Assembly (NCBI GenBank): GCA_037178675.1
Contig: JAYMGJ010000206.1
Span: forward strand, 248,001-312,000
DNA from: Scleroderma bovista
Taxonomy: Eukaryota > Basidiomycota > Agaricomycetes > Boletales > Sclerodermataceae
Length of the DNA stretch: 64,000 nucleotides
Direction of reading: 5' to 3'
Part shown: positions 9,933 to 19,961 of the stretch, one piece after another
Layout of the letters: every line of letters starts with the position of its first letter
Numbering within the stretch: position 1 is the first letter of the stretch
The notes under the pieces: model-generated
Seen by the model: only the letters and a program-made list of their open reading frames with translations
Database searches by the model: none
Told to the model about the DNA's origin: nothing
Program-made: the position numbers and the translations under genes

Positions 9933-10510
9933 ATGTTCTCGTCCATACATACGAGGGCGTTACAGATGACCTTATTCGCCGTCCTCTCACTCGTGCTTAC
10001 GCTGCGCGTGTATTTGCCTTATTATCACTGGTCAAGGGTCTCATCACATCGAGATGGATCGTCAGAGGTGTACCCCGCATTCCTCAGTTCGATCAAGGAG
10101 GACGACGGAATCCTGGTTGAGAAGTACGGCCAGGAGTCCATATAGGATCGCACGAATCTCTTCTTTCCCTGTGCAGAGGATAGGAATCGGCCTGTGATGG
10201 ACATCGTGCTTAGCTTGGCAGACCTGCTGTACCGTGCCGCTGTTATGATACAAGGCGAAGGAAAGGGAGTCCGATACCAAAGTATCTGATCTCTGGTGCC
10301 TTCCCTGGAGCCACCACTGTTTGGGGTGAACGTTTCACCAACGCACTGAAGCACTTACAGAGTACACAAGACACTGATGTGACAGTATACGCTCGCAAGT
10401 TGCAATTTAACCCACATAGCCTACCTGGTACCACATGCCGCTCATGGAAGTGCAAGACAACGTTTTTCAAGGAACGTCATATGTGGTCTCGGGGGTCCCG
10501 CTACGTCTAA
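9933..10510 (+). pseudogene. Frame-disrupted unknown gene with N-terminal signal anchor
   Basis: From an ATG at 9933 the frame encodes 70 residues starting with a hydrophobic anchor (LFAVLSLVLTLRVYL). Coding-like sequence continues in a second frame (DRNRPVMDIVLSLADLLYRA, about 10182-10280) and then a third, 76-residue frame from 10280 to the TAA at 10508-10510 (beginning KYLISGAFPGATTVWGERF). No pair of splice sites joins the second and third segments, which overlap at a one-base shift. It therefore looks like one protein, perhaps a type II Golgi enzyme, broken by a frameshift and truncated. I do not recognise the family. Confidence 0.5.
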
Positions 10511-10703
10511 GGGTATGGATTGGCTAGCGGGAGAGACGGTTGGATGGAAGGGGTCGAGACGGACTTGTGAGCCCATGGCGTGGATGGGCTTCAGAGACGT
10601 TTTCATTACAAGAGCTACCTGTTCGATGCACGTATATTCACTAGCGCAGCAGAATACTCTGTGTGCACTCCATCATGAAGCACAGGAGGATACGATGCTG
10701 AGG
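10511..10703. other. 3' flank of the uL13m gene
   Basis: Non-coding. It carries the downstream sequence (CATTACAAGAGCTACCTGT and following) whose diverged copy lies beside the uL13m pseudogene at about 2670-2740, showing that the duplication included 3' flanking DNA. Confidence 0.6.
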
Positions 10704-11384
10704 TCATGAGGGAACCTGTGTTTGCGTCGACTTCGGGTTCCTGTTCGTAGAATCGAACTTCATGATATACTCGTCCGTCAGTGACCCGTCCTCCCACCGC
10801 TTCAAGATATTATTCCTGTAAATCCCCATATTCGACCCTCCAAACACTTTCAATCGTGCCAGCCGCCGATCCCGCAGCTTGTTTTTGGGTAGCATACCCG
10901 ACACGGCGTGCACGATGATCTATCGTGGTCTCAGTGAACAACGATGCGAAGTGGAAGAGAAAGGAAAGCGCACCTCATGCGCCTGCTTCTCCATCACGTC
11001 CTTGTACTTTGCCTCTTTCAACCCACCCGGAAACATCGTATGCCGGCGATACACCAGCTGATCGTCTTTCCTCCCGGACACCTTGACGTTCCGCGCATTT
11101 GTTACCACAACGTAGTCACCACAGTCAACTATCAAAGAGTGGAGAAATGTGAATAAAATTAGCGAGGAAACACTGCGGAAGCACATACTGCTTTTGTCAT
11201 AGATGGGCTTGTGCTTGCCCATGAGTACGAGTGCAATGCGTTCTGCGAGTTTTCCGAGTACCCGATTGGATGCATCTACCTGGTGCCAGACACGTGCATA
11301 TGCGAGAGCGGTCTAAAGGAATCTTGTGGTTAGTTGCGTCTGTGGTGGAGTTGTTCAACATACATTGCCAATGGCTTGCGACAT
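10704..11384 (-). CDS. MRPL23: Mitochondrial large-subunit ribosomal protein uL13m
   Basis: Four exons on the minus strand (11384-11364, 11312-11189, 11128-10974, 10919-10704) give 171 aa. The sequence is a clear L13-family protein. [22 protein letters not shown] is followed by [12 protein letters not shown], then [20 protein letters not shown], the [13 protein letters not shown] loop and the conserved [19 protein letters not shown] motif. Length fits fungal mitochondrial L13 (yeast Mrpl23 is similar). Exon 1 encodes only seven residues (MSQAIGN). The protein is part of the mitoribosomal large subunit. All introns keep frame, so this is the working copy; truncated relics lie at 2.7-3.0 and 5.6-5.8 kb. 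It diverges from KEX1 across 158 bases. Confidence 0.93.
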
Positions 11385-11542
11385 GGGAGCAAGAAACACG
11401 TATTGTGTAGGCGTTCTGTACAGTAAAATATGTAATCTACTTTATGTAGTTCCAAGCTTGCAGTGCACGACGATCTGTTCACTACACAGAACTGTGAATT
11501 CGTCGTTTCGAGATCACTACTGGCGCGCGAGCGCTGCAAAAA

Positions 11543-14017
11543 ATGGTTCGAAGTACCCTTCGATGGTCAGTAGCTACATGGACCTGTCTCGCCTCCATGT
11601 GGCTTGCAAGCCAAGTGCACGCAGCACCCACGGACGGTGAGTCCCTCCAGTACTCTGCAAATGTGCACAGAAGGCGTGTTTAATGACCCTATCGACACCA
11701 GTTCCCTCAGCCGCATCCTTCTACGTGCCCACACTCCCTGGACTTCACCAGGATCCTGCGCGCCCGCTACACCTATACGCTGGACACATTGTTTCGGACC
11801 CTAATGTTGCTACGGCAGACCCCCTGGACGTCCTTTCGCACCTATTCTTCGTGCTCGTAAAAGCCCGGCGGTCGGCTGATAAGGAAAGACTGATGTTCTG
11901 GTTCAATGTGTGTTCTTCCTTTTGAGTTGGCGTGTTCGACTCGACGGTAGCATTTCAGGGCGGTCCGGGGTGCTCCTCTTTCGATGGGTTGATGATGGAG
12001 GTGGGTCCTTGGAGGATGGATGAAGAGGGACTGCCGAAGACAGTAGAAGGCGGCTGGGAAGAGTACATGACTATGGTTTATGGTACGTCCCAGGTTAGGG
12101 CGCCCCTCCTCACAGCTTGATTTATTCTGGATCGCTAGTCGATCAACCTGCGGGTACAGGCCTATCATATACCAGTACGAATCACTATGTGCACACTTTA
12201 GAGGAGGTATGGAGACCTTCCTTACGTTTGACGCCAAAATATGACCACTTAGCTGGGTCTGTTAGGCCACGGAACAGCTTCTCCAATTCCTTCGTACATT
12301 CTACCAGGTCTTCCCGGAATACCTTTCAACCGACGTACGTCTGTAAATGGCAATCTCATTTGTTCCTAACTTTCTGTGCAGACGTATCTTGGAGGGGAGA
12401 GCTTCGCAGGGCAATATATACCTTATTTTGGTGGGCTGCATTACCAAATACATGTTCTTCGTGCCACTGATGGGTTCCTTTAGCCCAAGGAATCCTCGAC
12501 TCCGAACTCCATCTCCCTCTCAAAGGTGTCGCCATTGGAAATGGCTGGATAGATGCCCGTAGTCAATACCCTGCTTACATTGAATATGCTGTAGCCCGCG
12601 GACTCGTGGACCCCGCCTCGGAGGTAGACTTCATTTCGCTCTCCCTTAGGAACATCCAGTGTTTACCTACAGCAAATAGCATTACAAAAACAGCAAGAGA
12701 AGAACAGACGAATGCATGGCGGAGCTCAAGCTCATCACGGACATGGAGCCCATCAACACTGAAACCTGTGAAGATCTTCTTGGATACGTTCTCCAACCTG
12801 GTCGCCATAAGTTCGTTTACATGTGATGCTCCTTGGTGCCTTAATTAACCACCTTGCAGCGTTGATGGCGTAGAGAAATGCACGAATGTTTATGACATCC
12901 GTCTGGAGGACGACCAACCCTACTGTGGAATGCAATGGCCTCCAGAACTCAAGAACGTTACTACCTACCTTGATGTAATTTCCGCCATCTGTGTGCCTAT
13001 GGACCAAACTAACCACTATGCCCCATAGAGAAAAGATGTCGTTGAGGCGCTGCATGCCAGTGGCAAGTCTGAAAGTTGGGTCGAGTGCGGTGGCCAGGCT
13101 GGGAGCCATTTCAATTCCAAGCTATCTACGTCGGCTATTACTCTCCTTCCTGGCCTGCTTGAACGGATCCCAGTGCTCTTATTTGCAGGGGACCAAGACT
13201 TCATATGTAACTATATGGGCCTGGAGAGCATGATCAAGTCAATGACATGGAATGGCGAGAAAGGTCTAGGGGTTCGTGATCACTCGTGTCTTTGCTATGT
13301 TGGATCGCGTAACTTTATGTACACAGAAGGTACAGACAAAGCTGTGGAGCGTGGAGGAACAGCCAGCAGGGACATGGGTATCCTCGCGTAACCTCACGTA
13401 TGCAAAAGTTCGTGTCGCAGCTTCACACATCTCGGCCACGTGCGCTTACCCTTACCTTTACCAGATATTCAATGCTTCGCACATGGCTCCGTACGATGTA
13501 CCGATGGTTGCACACGACATGATCCTTCGCTTCGTGGACATGAACTTCTCTGCGATCGTAGATGGCTCGGCGCTTATACCAAGTAGCATCGGCGACGAAT
13601 CGAAGCCTATCTTCTTTGAAAGCTCTCCCCCTACTCAAACTCCGGCGAAGACATCGGACGAAATGAAAGTGCAATGGGAAGGTGAGAAGTTCCTAATTCA
13701 AGCAGGAGTGGCTAGTACTGAGTGGTCGTCTAGCGTACTACAACGCTGGTTCCGCCGTTCTGGTCCTGCTTCTCATTGCCATTGCAATCGGACTCTGCAT
13801 ATGGTGCCGTCTTCGGAGACGACCTATCCAGTTCTCGCGGGTTTCCTTGGGTGAAACACCTGAAGAAAACATCCCTCTTAATAGTGCGTCTGATGATGGG
13901 ACTTTCCGGCGGAAGTCCAAGGGCAAGGAGCGTGCGGTCGAGAATGAGGAAGGGATAACTGTTTTCGATGTCGGAGAGGAGGATGGCTATCACACCGACG
14001 ATAGTGATCACCGTTGA
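11543..14017 (+). CDS. KEX1: KEX1-type serine carboxypeptidase (pheromone/precursor processing)
   Basis: Thirteen exons (11543-11636, 11702-11907, 11959-12082, 12139-12206, 12266-12334, 12382-12430, 12484-12623, 12680-12810, 12860-12974, 13029-13271, 13327-13407, 13465-13681, 13734-14017) give 606 aa in one frame. It is a peptidase family S10 enzyme that trims C-terminal Lys/Arg from Kex2-cleaved precursors in the late Golgi. A signal peptide occupies about residues 1-28. [14 protein letters not shown] forms the oxyanion region, and Ser194 in GGESFAGQ is the nucleophile. The GDQDFICN motif (387-394) holds the catalytic Asp and NASHMAPYD holds His446. One transmembrane span near 514-535 and an acidic cytosolic tail match membrane-bound KEX1 rather than vacuolar CPY. 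The exon 8 acceptor was chosen because the nearer one gives an in-frame stop. Confidence 0.93.
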
Positions 14018-14533
14018 CTTGTAGCATCTACTCACGGACATTTTTATAATATTTCCTGTATGACGAGATAGAAGGACAATAGTTTCATTCCATCGAGATA
14101 GGTACAAACAAGTTTTGAAGTGGGAAAGGCCTGTATGCGTCATGGTTTGACCCAACCGTCAAGGCCACATAGTAGCAACTTCCCCAAAGGAAAGCGGGTA
14201 CGGAAGATACAGGAATATGACGCCGCACGTAGCCCTACATCAAGCCCTCGCCCCCCACAGCGAATCAACACCGCACAGGGCGGCAGACTCAGCTGCAGGA
14301 GACATACCGAGAGCGAGCAGAGCGACCGTGCTTGCTCTTGTGAGCGCCCCCGAGAGGACGCCTCGCTCCATCGACCAGAAATTCAAACGCCTACATGACT
14401 GACGCTTCGGAGGGTCGAGTGGACACTGAAGAAAGAAAAAACAACCAAAAGTTTGCGAATTATATATTATATTTGAAACTCCGCCACGCTGAGTGCCGCA
14501 GTCAGTCGCGTTGTACTTCGGTTCTTCAAGTTG
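14018..14533. other. Spacer between KEX1 and SPC19
   Basis: No supported gene. About 14217-14400 is open on both strands. The minus-strand version (MERGVLSGALTRASTVALLAL then an Ala-rich tail) looks weakly hydrophobic but is only 43 residues and has no partner exon that I can see. Confidence 0.4.
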
Positions 14534-15264
14534 ATGCGTTTGTCGACACTGCCGAGGCCAAGCGGGCTGGGAAGGGACGAATACGCTGTATGCCCTCCAA
14601 ACCTCCGAGAATGCATTCTCGCGATGGAAGACTGTTGTGAGGAGGTACGCTTTATTGCACGTGCCGTCTGGGCAAGTCTCTGACACCATGTACGATGTAG
14701 GCACACGAAGCCCAGCAGCTCCTGCGCAACGGTACTTTTGATCTCCCAAGAATGCAGAAAGTACTGGAGAGCCAACGCGTACGGACCGTTCCACCCGGCT
14801 CAAACCACCTGACATTGATGAGATCTTTTGTAGGTGTTCCTTTTGATCGATGAAGGCACCGTGAGGAAGTACAAGACGGATTTCGCTAATGAGATTGAGC
14901 CGCAAATTAATGAACTGATCGATCGTGCTGAACAAGGGTTGAAATCCCTGCGTCGGAAAGAAGCACTTGTCCAAAACAAGGCGTGTCCCTTTATGATATC
15001 AGCGTCGGGTGTCACTGAGATGGTGTATTAGGTAGAAGCAGCACGAGCGATGCGATCACGAGCTGCGACAGCACCAACAGCCAACAAACGTGAAGAACGC
15101 AGGATGCAGTTGCTTTCGAAACAGCGTCAACGTCTGGAGCAAGAAGTCAAGGTCTTGGAATCCGACATATTGGCATTGGTAGGGAACGCGACTTCCGAGA
15201 CCAACGCGTTACAAACTTACATTTATGCCAACAGCAACACAAGAGACCCGTTCGATCACAATGA
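14534..15264 (+). CDS. SPC19: DASH/Dam1 kinetochore complex subunit Spc19
   Basis: Exons 14534-14644, 14701-14778, 14834-14980, 15032-15178 and probably 15235-15264 give 170 aa, close to yeast Spc19 (165). The family signature is CPPNLRECILAMEDCCEEA, followed by LRNGTFDLPRMQKVLESQRVF. Then come EIEPQINELIDRAEQGL and a C-terminal coiled coil (QLLSKQRQRLEQEVKVLESD). The protein belongs to the microtubule-encircling DASH ring at kinetochores. Intron 3 (14981-15031) can only be read as a GC-AG intron: every GT alternative gives a stop. The last exon is uncertain; reading through without the final intron would end at 15460 with an unrelated tail. Confidence 0.82.
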
Positions 15265-16343
15265 TGATTCCTATTTGATGGTCTCTTGCCATGGTCACAC
15301 AATACACACCCGAGGAGATTGGGTCTGTTTCATGGAGCTGATCTGTGTTTTCCGCTTTTGGCTCCATCATACGATGCAACCTCATTCATTGGACAAGTTC
15401 TTTTTACTCTTCTTGCACTCTGCGACGACCTTCCGTATCCCCACCGAGTACGTACGATAGTCATGCAACGTACCATGATATCATGACACTATTATCAAGG
15501 TGGAGCTATCATAAGACAGGTTACTTACCTCATGTGCGGGGAACACGTTTCCTTGACTGGTGGCGGGAGAATACACTTCGGCCACACACTTTCCGCTAAT
15601 ACAGGAGAAATGCCATTCCATTTTCTCACCACATGGCTGTATTCTCCGAGCCTCCGAATGCGCCGACCTCCTTTGGGCGTCTGCCAACGGGGAGCGACCA
15701 ACGCGCTTGTCCTGTAGTTGGTGCTGTATACAGCAAAACAAATTCCTGTGTGGGCGGACCGCGCGGACGTGATGTCCTATTCAAGCGATTTTTGCATAGG
15801 TTTTTCATACACGCTTGTAGCCAAATCTATTAAGCGTTGCGGTGCTGATGGCATGCAGCTTGGTATACAGTGCGCACTCCATTCCTGGTTAATATCGGCG
15901 CATCATGCCTCCTAGGCGTTAATCAAAGCGGGACTCCATACATGGCATACCCCTCAACGACTTCCGCAACGAAATATTCAATTTACCCATCATTCGGGCC
16001 CATGTGGCTTTTCCCAAGCACAACACTGGATGGTATATGGGCGTTTATTCGTCATACGTCACTATCGTACCTTGGTCTTTGATCCCTTGCAAATTATCCC
16101 CGTCCTTTGTGGCGCAAATACGAAAGCAACGGTTTTCTGACCCCCTGAATTTGGGCGTATCTTGGCAAGGACACCTTGCTGTTTGGAACAGGCCCGTGTT
16201 CGCCCTCCCGAAACAAACCGAATGTTCACAACCGCCAATGCCAACTCGCGATGGAGATCCATGCCATTGGCTAGAATGACCGACCTTTGTGGCTTCTATA
16301 CATCACGCAGTTCAGCCAATATTCCAGTATGGCGTCAACTGAA
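15265..16343. other. Spacer with duplicated zinc-finger upstream flank
   Basis: No gene recognised. The 66-residue open frame at 15286-15486 (hydrophobic middle) has no detectable partner. About 15985-16340 is patchily similar to 7760-8040 upstream of zinc-finger copy 2 (for example TTTGTGGC..AA..CGAA.GC.AC), which suggests that the duplicated unit includes several hundred bases of 5' flank. Confidence 0.45.
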
Positions 16344-16352
16344 TGTTTAAAT
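16344..16352 (+). promoter_or_regulatory. TGTTTAAAT element upstream of zinc-finger copy 3
   Basis: The shared nonamer lies 76 bases before the ATG of the third zinc-finger paralogue; see copy 1. Confidence 0.5.
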
Positions 16353-16419
16353 GCTCTTGCATTTCGTCGAGATGCACCAACACAATCACCCCGTTCATTC
16401 GCACTTCTACATACACCAC

Positions 16420-16847
16420 ATGGCTAACTTACCTTCTGGCTCTAATGGTTTCAACACCGCGTTCAATGACGATGTGAGTTCCATTCACCACCATGGGGAG
16501 TTGAGCTGATTCCCTTGTAGGACGAACGGATGCTACTTGACTTCATTACTCGTCCCATCGAACAACGTCCCTACACCTGCGAATGGGTGACTTCTGGCAC
16601 GGCCTGCCGTCTACCCGTCATCGGGGACTCGTTTTCGGTGCACTTGCGCGACCACCATGGCGTCGTAGGAGGCGATAAAACCAAGATGAGTTGCGATTGG
16701 CTGAACTGCGGCATGGTCATGAACAAGGAAAGCATCGTTCGGCATGTCGTAGAGGGCCATCTCCAGTTCAGATTTACTTGCGACATATGCCATGCCGTTT
16801 TCAGTCGTAGACACACTCTGAACTGCCACATGCAGAAGAAACACTGA
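16420..16847 (+). CDS. Small C2H2 zinc-finger protein, paralogue 3
   Basis: Exons 16420-16473 and 16521-16847 (47-nt intron at the same codon as the paralogues) give 126 aa. Exon 1 reads MANLPSGSNGFNTAFNDD. Finger ligands are complete: C-x8-C-x11-H-x4-H, C-x4-C-x11-H-x4-H, then a canonical C-x2-C-x12-H-x4-H finger. The stop directly follows the last His. Coding and intron sequence are closest to paralogue 2 (the intron begins GTGAGTTCCAT in both), pointing to a recent duplication of that pair. It is probably a nuclear regulator, function unknown. Confidence 0.85.
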
Positions 16848-19800
16848 ACATACGTTTATCCTAATGCCCCTCTGGTTACTCATACCCCTAATTCTCTCCC
16901 TCTACAATAGGCCCTACTCTCCCTAACACCCTGCCGACTTACCCTCTGTTGAATATGATCTAATACACCTTCCAGAATTCTCCGTGTTGTTCATTTCTTG
17001 GTTTAGTCCCCGTTTACTTGACCTGACCGTCTCAGGATATCTGTTTTGCATATTTTTCCACTTACAATGATGTGTCGTTACCAGTTTTTTCTATAATACC
17101 GATCTGGTGTAGTAATGGTTCCTAATTGACGATTTCACTGGACTTTGACTGTTCTCCAACCGACCGGTCCGAGAAAGTCTCGTTCAGGTCTAGTAATACC
17201 CGCATCTAACTGATTGTCAAGTTCTTCGGACTTGTGTGGATGCAACCTACAGTATGGAGTGGGAATCGAACGACCATGCTGTGTGACTCCACGTTTTACG
17301 CAGCAACTCAGCTGAAACAGACACTTTCTACCAACACACGTGGAACAAGTATTCTACAACTCCGTTTCTTGAATGGAGCTACCTGGTCTTGTGAGGTGAA
17401 CTCACCAACATCCTCTTAATTGCCACGACTTCCATTCGTCAGCATGAGCTGAGCTTGTTTAGATGATTGATGGAACGAGGCGGTTGCCTATGGTCTATCT
17501 CTCAGTTGGAGATTGGTTTTGTTCCAGCCACATAACCTAAACCAGCCATGCGAGGTTGAAGGGAGTCAATTATTCATATACTTACCTTTCATTCTTCCCT
17601 CCATTGCCTATGCTACAGTATACATCGGTTCTGACGCCCAACACACGGACCCCTTACACCAGTGTCCTCAGACTCACCTACTCACTATCATCGCCCTGAC
17701 CTTCAAGGACAAAGGGAACACCACGAAACGCCGATCATTGATTCCATTGAACTCTTGAATGACTTGGGATTCCCATCAGGTAACGTACCTATTTCATTCC
17801 ATCATTAGGCCTGCACAAAGCTCACCCACATAATCACACAACCCGCCCACTAAACCACCCACAAAGTTGACTGGTTCACAAGTGCTCCAAGAAATGGAAG
17901 CTATCCATGTTTGAACACCCTAGAGCTCTTGATTATGCCGTTCGTCTCGCGGAGCAGAACCCGGTTCTCCGACGTCCAGCTCTACGAAGACGAAAGGGCC
18001 AAGAACAGATTCACTCTTTAGCCAGGGAGACTTCTCCCCGTCGCTGCCCAGCTCTGCAAGAGATAAAATCAGTCTTCTTTATATCAAGGCCAATCTCGAT
18101 CTTGATTCCCTTACTGGTCTCGTCAAGGTCTTCTATCTAAAGGACTCCATGTCAAACAGTCAGGCGCGATCATGGATTATGGCACTCAAGATGGGGATGG
18201 AGGAGCGTCGCCTGGCGTTCGCTGAGGATGAATTGGGTTGCAATATCTCTGGCGAGATACGAGACGCCCATTTCGTTTCATCATCGTTTATGGAGGCAAT
18301 GTTGTAACTAGCATGACAGAAAGCGAATTTAACAGAGATGCAGGTCCTTGAGCCGAAAAACTTGAAAGCCCTGTGTTAGTTTCTCTCGCTGGAGACAGAG
18401 ACACTGAAGCCGATACAAAAAGGGAAGTCTGAGAATATGAACGACTTGGAGGTACGGATATTCAGAACTCGTGGGCACCCAGAAAGTTAGAAAATGCAGC
18501 TTACAGATGCACGGGAACACTGATCTGAGGGAATCAATGGATGCAAAGGGTATACTTGATATCATTCCGTACGCGGCAGCCAACATCATCCATCGCCATC
18601 TACCCAAACGTACCAAGTGTGATGCACAGAATGGCAGGAATCGTGGTGCATCCGGTGCCAACGATGATGTTGCCGGGCCTAGAGGTGACCGATAGGCATG
18701 TCACCCTCCAGCCCATGCGAAACGTGGGGCACGGATTTGGATGTATTCCGACTGAATGAGTGGCCACAACAAGCAGGGCCGAGCTGGATGAAAAGGTTGC
18801 TTGGCTAATCTGCTTGTTTGTAGTGCGCACCTGGGAGGTTCAACGAAAAGGACGAAGAAACTCCGGGCGTCGGAGGAAGTGCGCTACCGAAAAAGGAAAT
18901 CTAATGACATTAGCGCGAGTCGTACTTACACTTTGTTCTAACAACGGTTCAGTCTCAAAGCCCTAGGTTCAGTGAACTTGAAGACCTTCGTAATCGCTTC
19001 AACTTATCGACAGGACGACAACGCAGATGGAATTCATCCCCAAACTCGACACCGGTGATCTAATCAAGTGTACTCTGAGGTGCACACACCGAAGCCAACG
19101 GGAGGGAACAAGTTACCCACAATCGTTCGGGTCGCGATATTCTTGAGCTAGTTGCTCGAGTCTTGATGGGACGGCCTTCTTGGTCCCGGCCACATTCCTT
19201 ATCATTGTGGTCTGCTAGAAATAGTTGACCAGGTCAGGCCTCGTTTTGCATCTCACCACAGCCTCGAGCTTCGCGAGGAGGCGCGTTTTGGTTCGGGACG
19301 AATTCGGTCACTTGTGACATTCCCCAAAGCCGGTTGGGTGGACAGTACTGGGGTCTCGAGCTCGAGATCAGAGATTCACTCCATTTTGACAATCGACGAC
19401 CCTTATGAATCCTTGTCTGTATTATGGATTCCAAGTTTGTAGGTCACCGGACTTCTATTACATCGTCGCTCTCGGTTTTGCTGTGATACGTTTTGGCAAG
19501 ACACGGATCTGACCTCTGGGACTGGTGTTTTTTATGGGAAAAACAGTTGTTGATTCAGGTGCTTCCCCAAGTTTTGATTTCGATTCATGCTTCCGCCGCG
19601 TTTGTGCTGTCTCATCATTGCTTTCGACCGCTCCTTCGTCATCCCGCAGTTCATTCACAGTATTGTACACTGGGGTGGAATTGTTGCGGTCTTGCCTGCC
19701 TCGGTAAGTGTTGGTTGTGATTGGCCCATCGTACTTGGCCGTTTCATCCACATTTAGCGGTTTATCGCTTTCCATGTTTGTGCATGTCCGCGCTTCGGTC

Positions 19801-19961
19801 AAGGATGTTGCAATGAGAGGTGTGGTTGGTATGTTAGACAGATTTCTCGTAACAATAGAAAGGACAATTGCAATTCTTTTAACCTAGAACATAGCATCTG
19901 AAAAACTATTATGTCGCGGCCAACATACAGCTGCACGAAGGTAATATCTCCACAGTTTGGA
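16848..19961. other. Gene-poor stretch with degraded coding traces
   Basis: I find no intact gene in these 3.1 kb. Coding-like pieces are present: 17513-17758 (plus, 81 residues), and around 17907-18310 several frames carry protein-like text that switches frame every 60-100 bases (for example LVKVFYLKDSMSNSQARSWI). Others are 18541-18759 (plus), a plus frame ending near 19441 (REEARFGSGRIRSLVTFPKAG), and 19458-19802, open on both strands. These look like one or more decayed genes, but I recognise no family and no transposon hallmark. Confidence 0.45.

Noticed and set aside
14240..14974. 244-codon minus-strand open frame
   Set aside because: It overlaps SPC19 exons antisense and lacks protein-like features; the SPC19 reading on the plus strand is strongly supported.
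2600..17000. Retrotransposon or DNA transposon as the driver of the duplications
   Set aside because: I found no long terminal repeats, terminal inverted repeats, reverse transcriptase, integrase or transposase motifs in the window.
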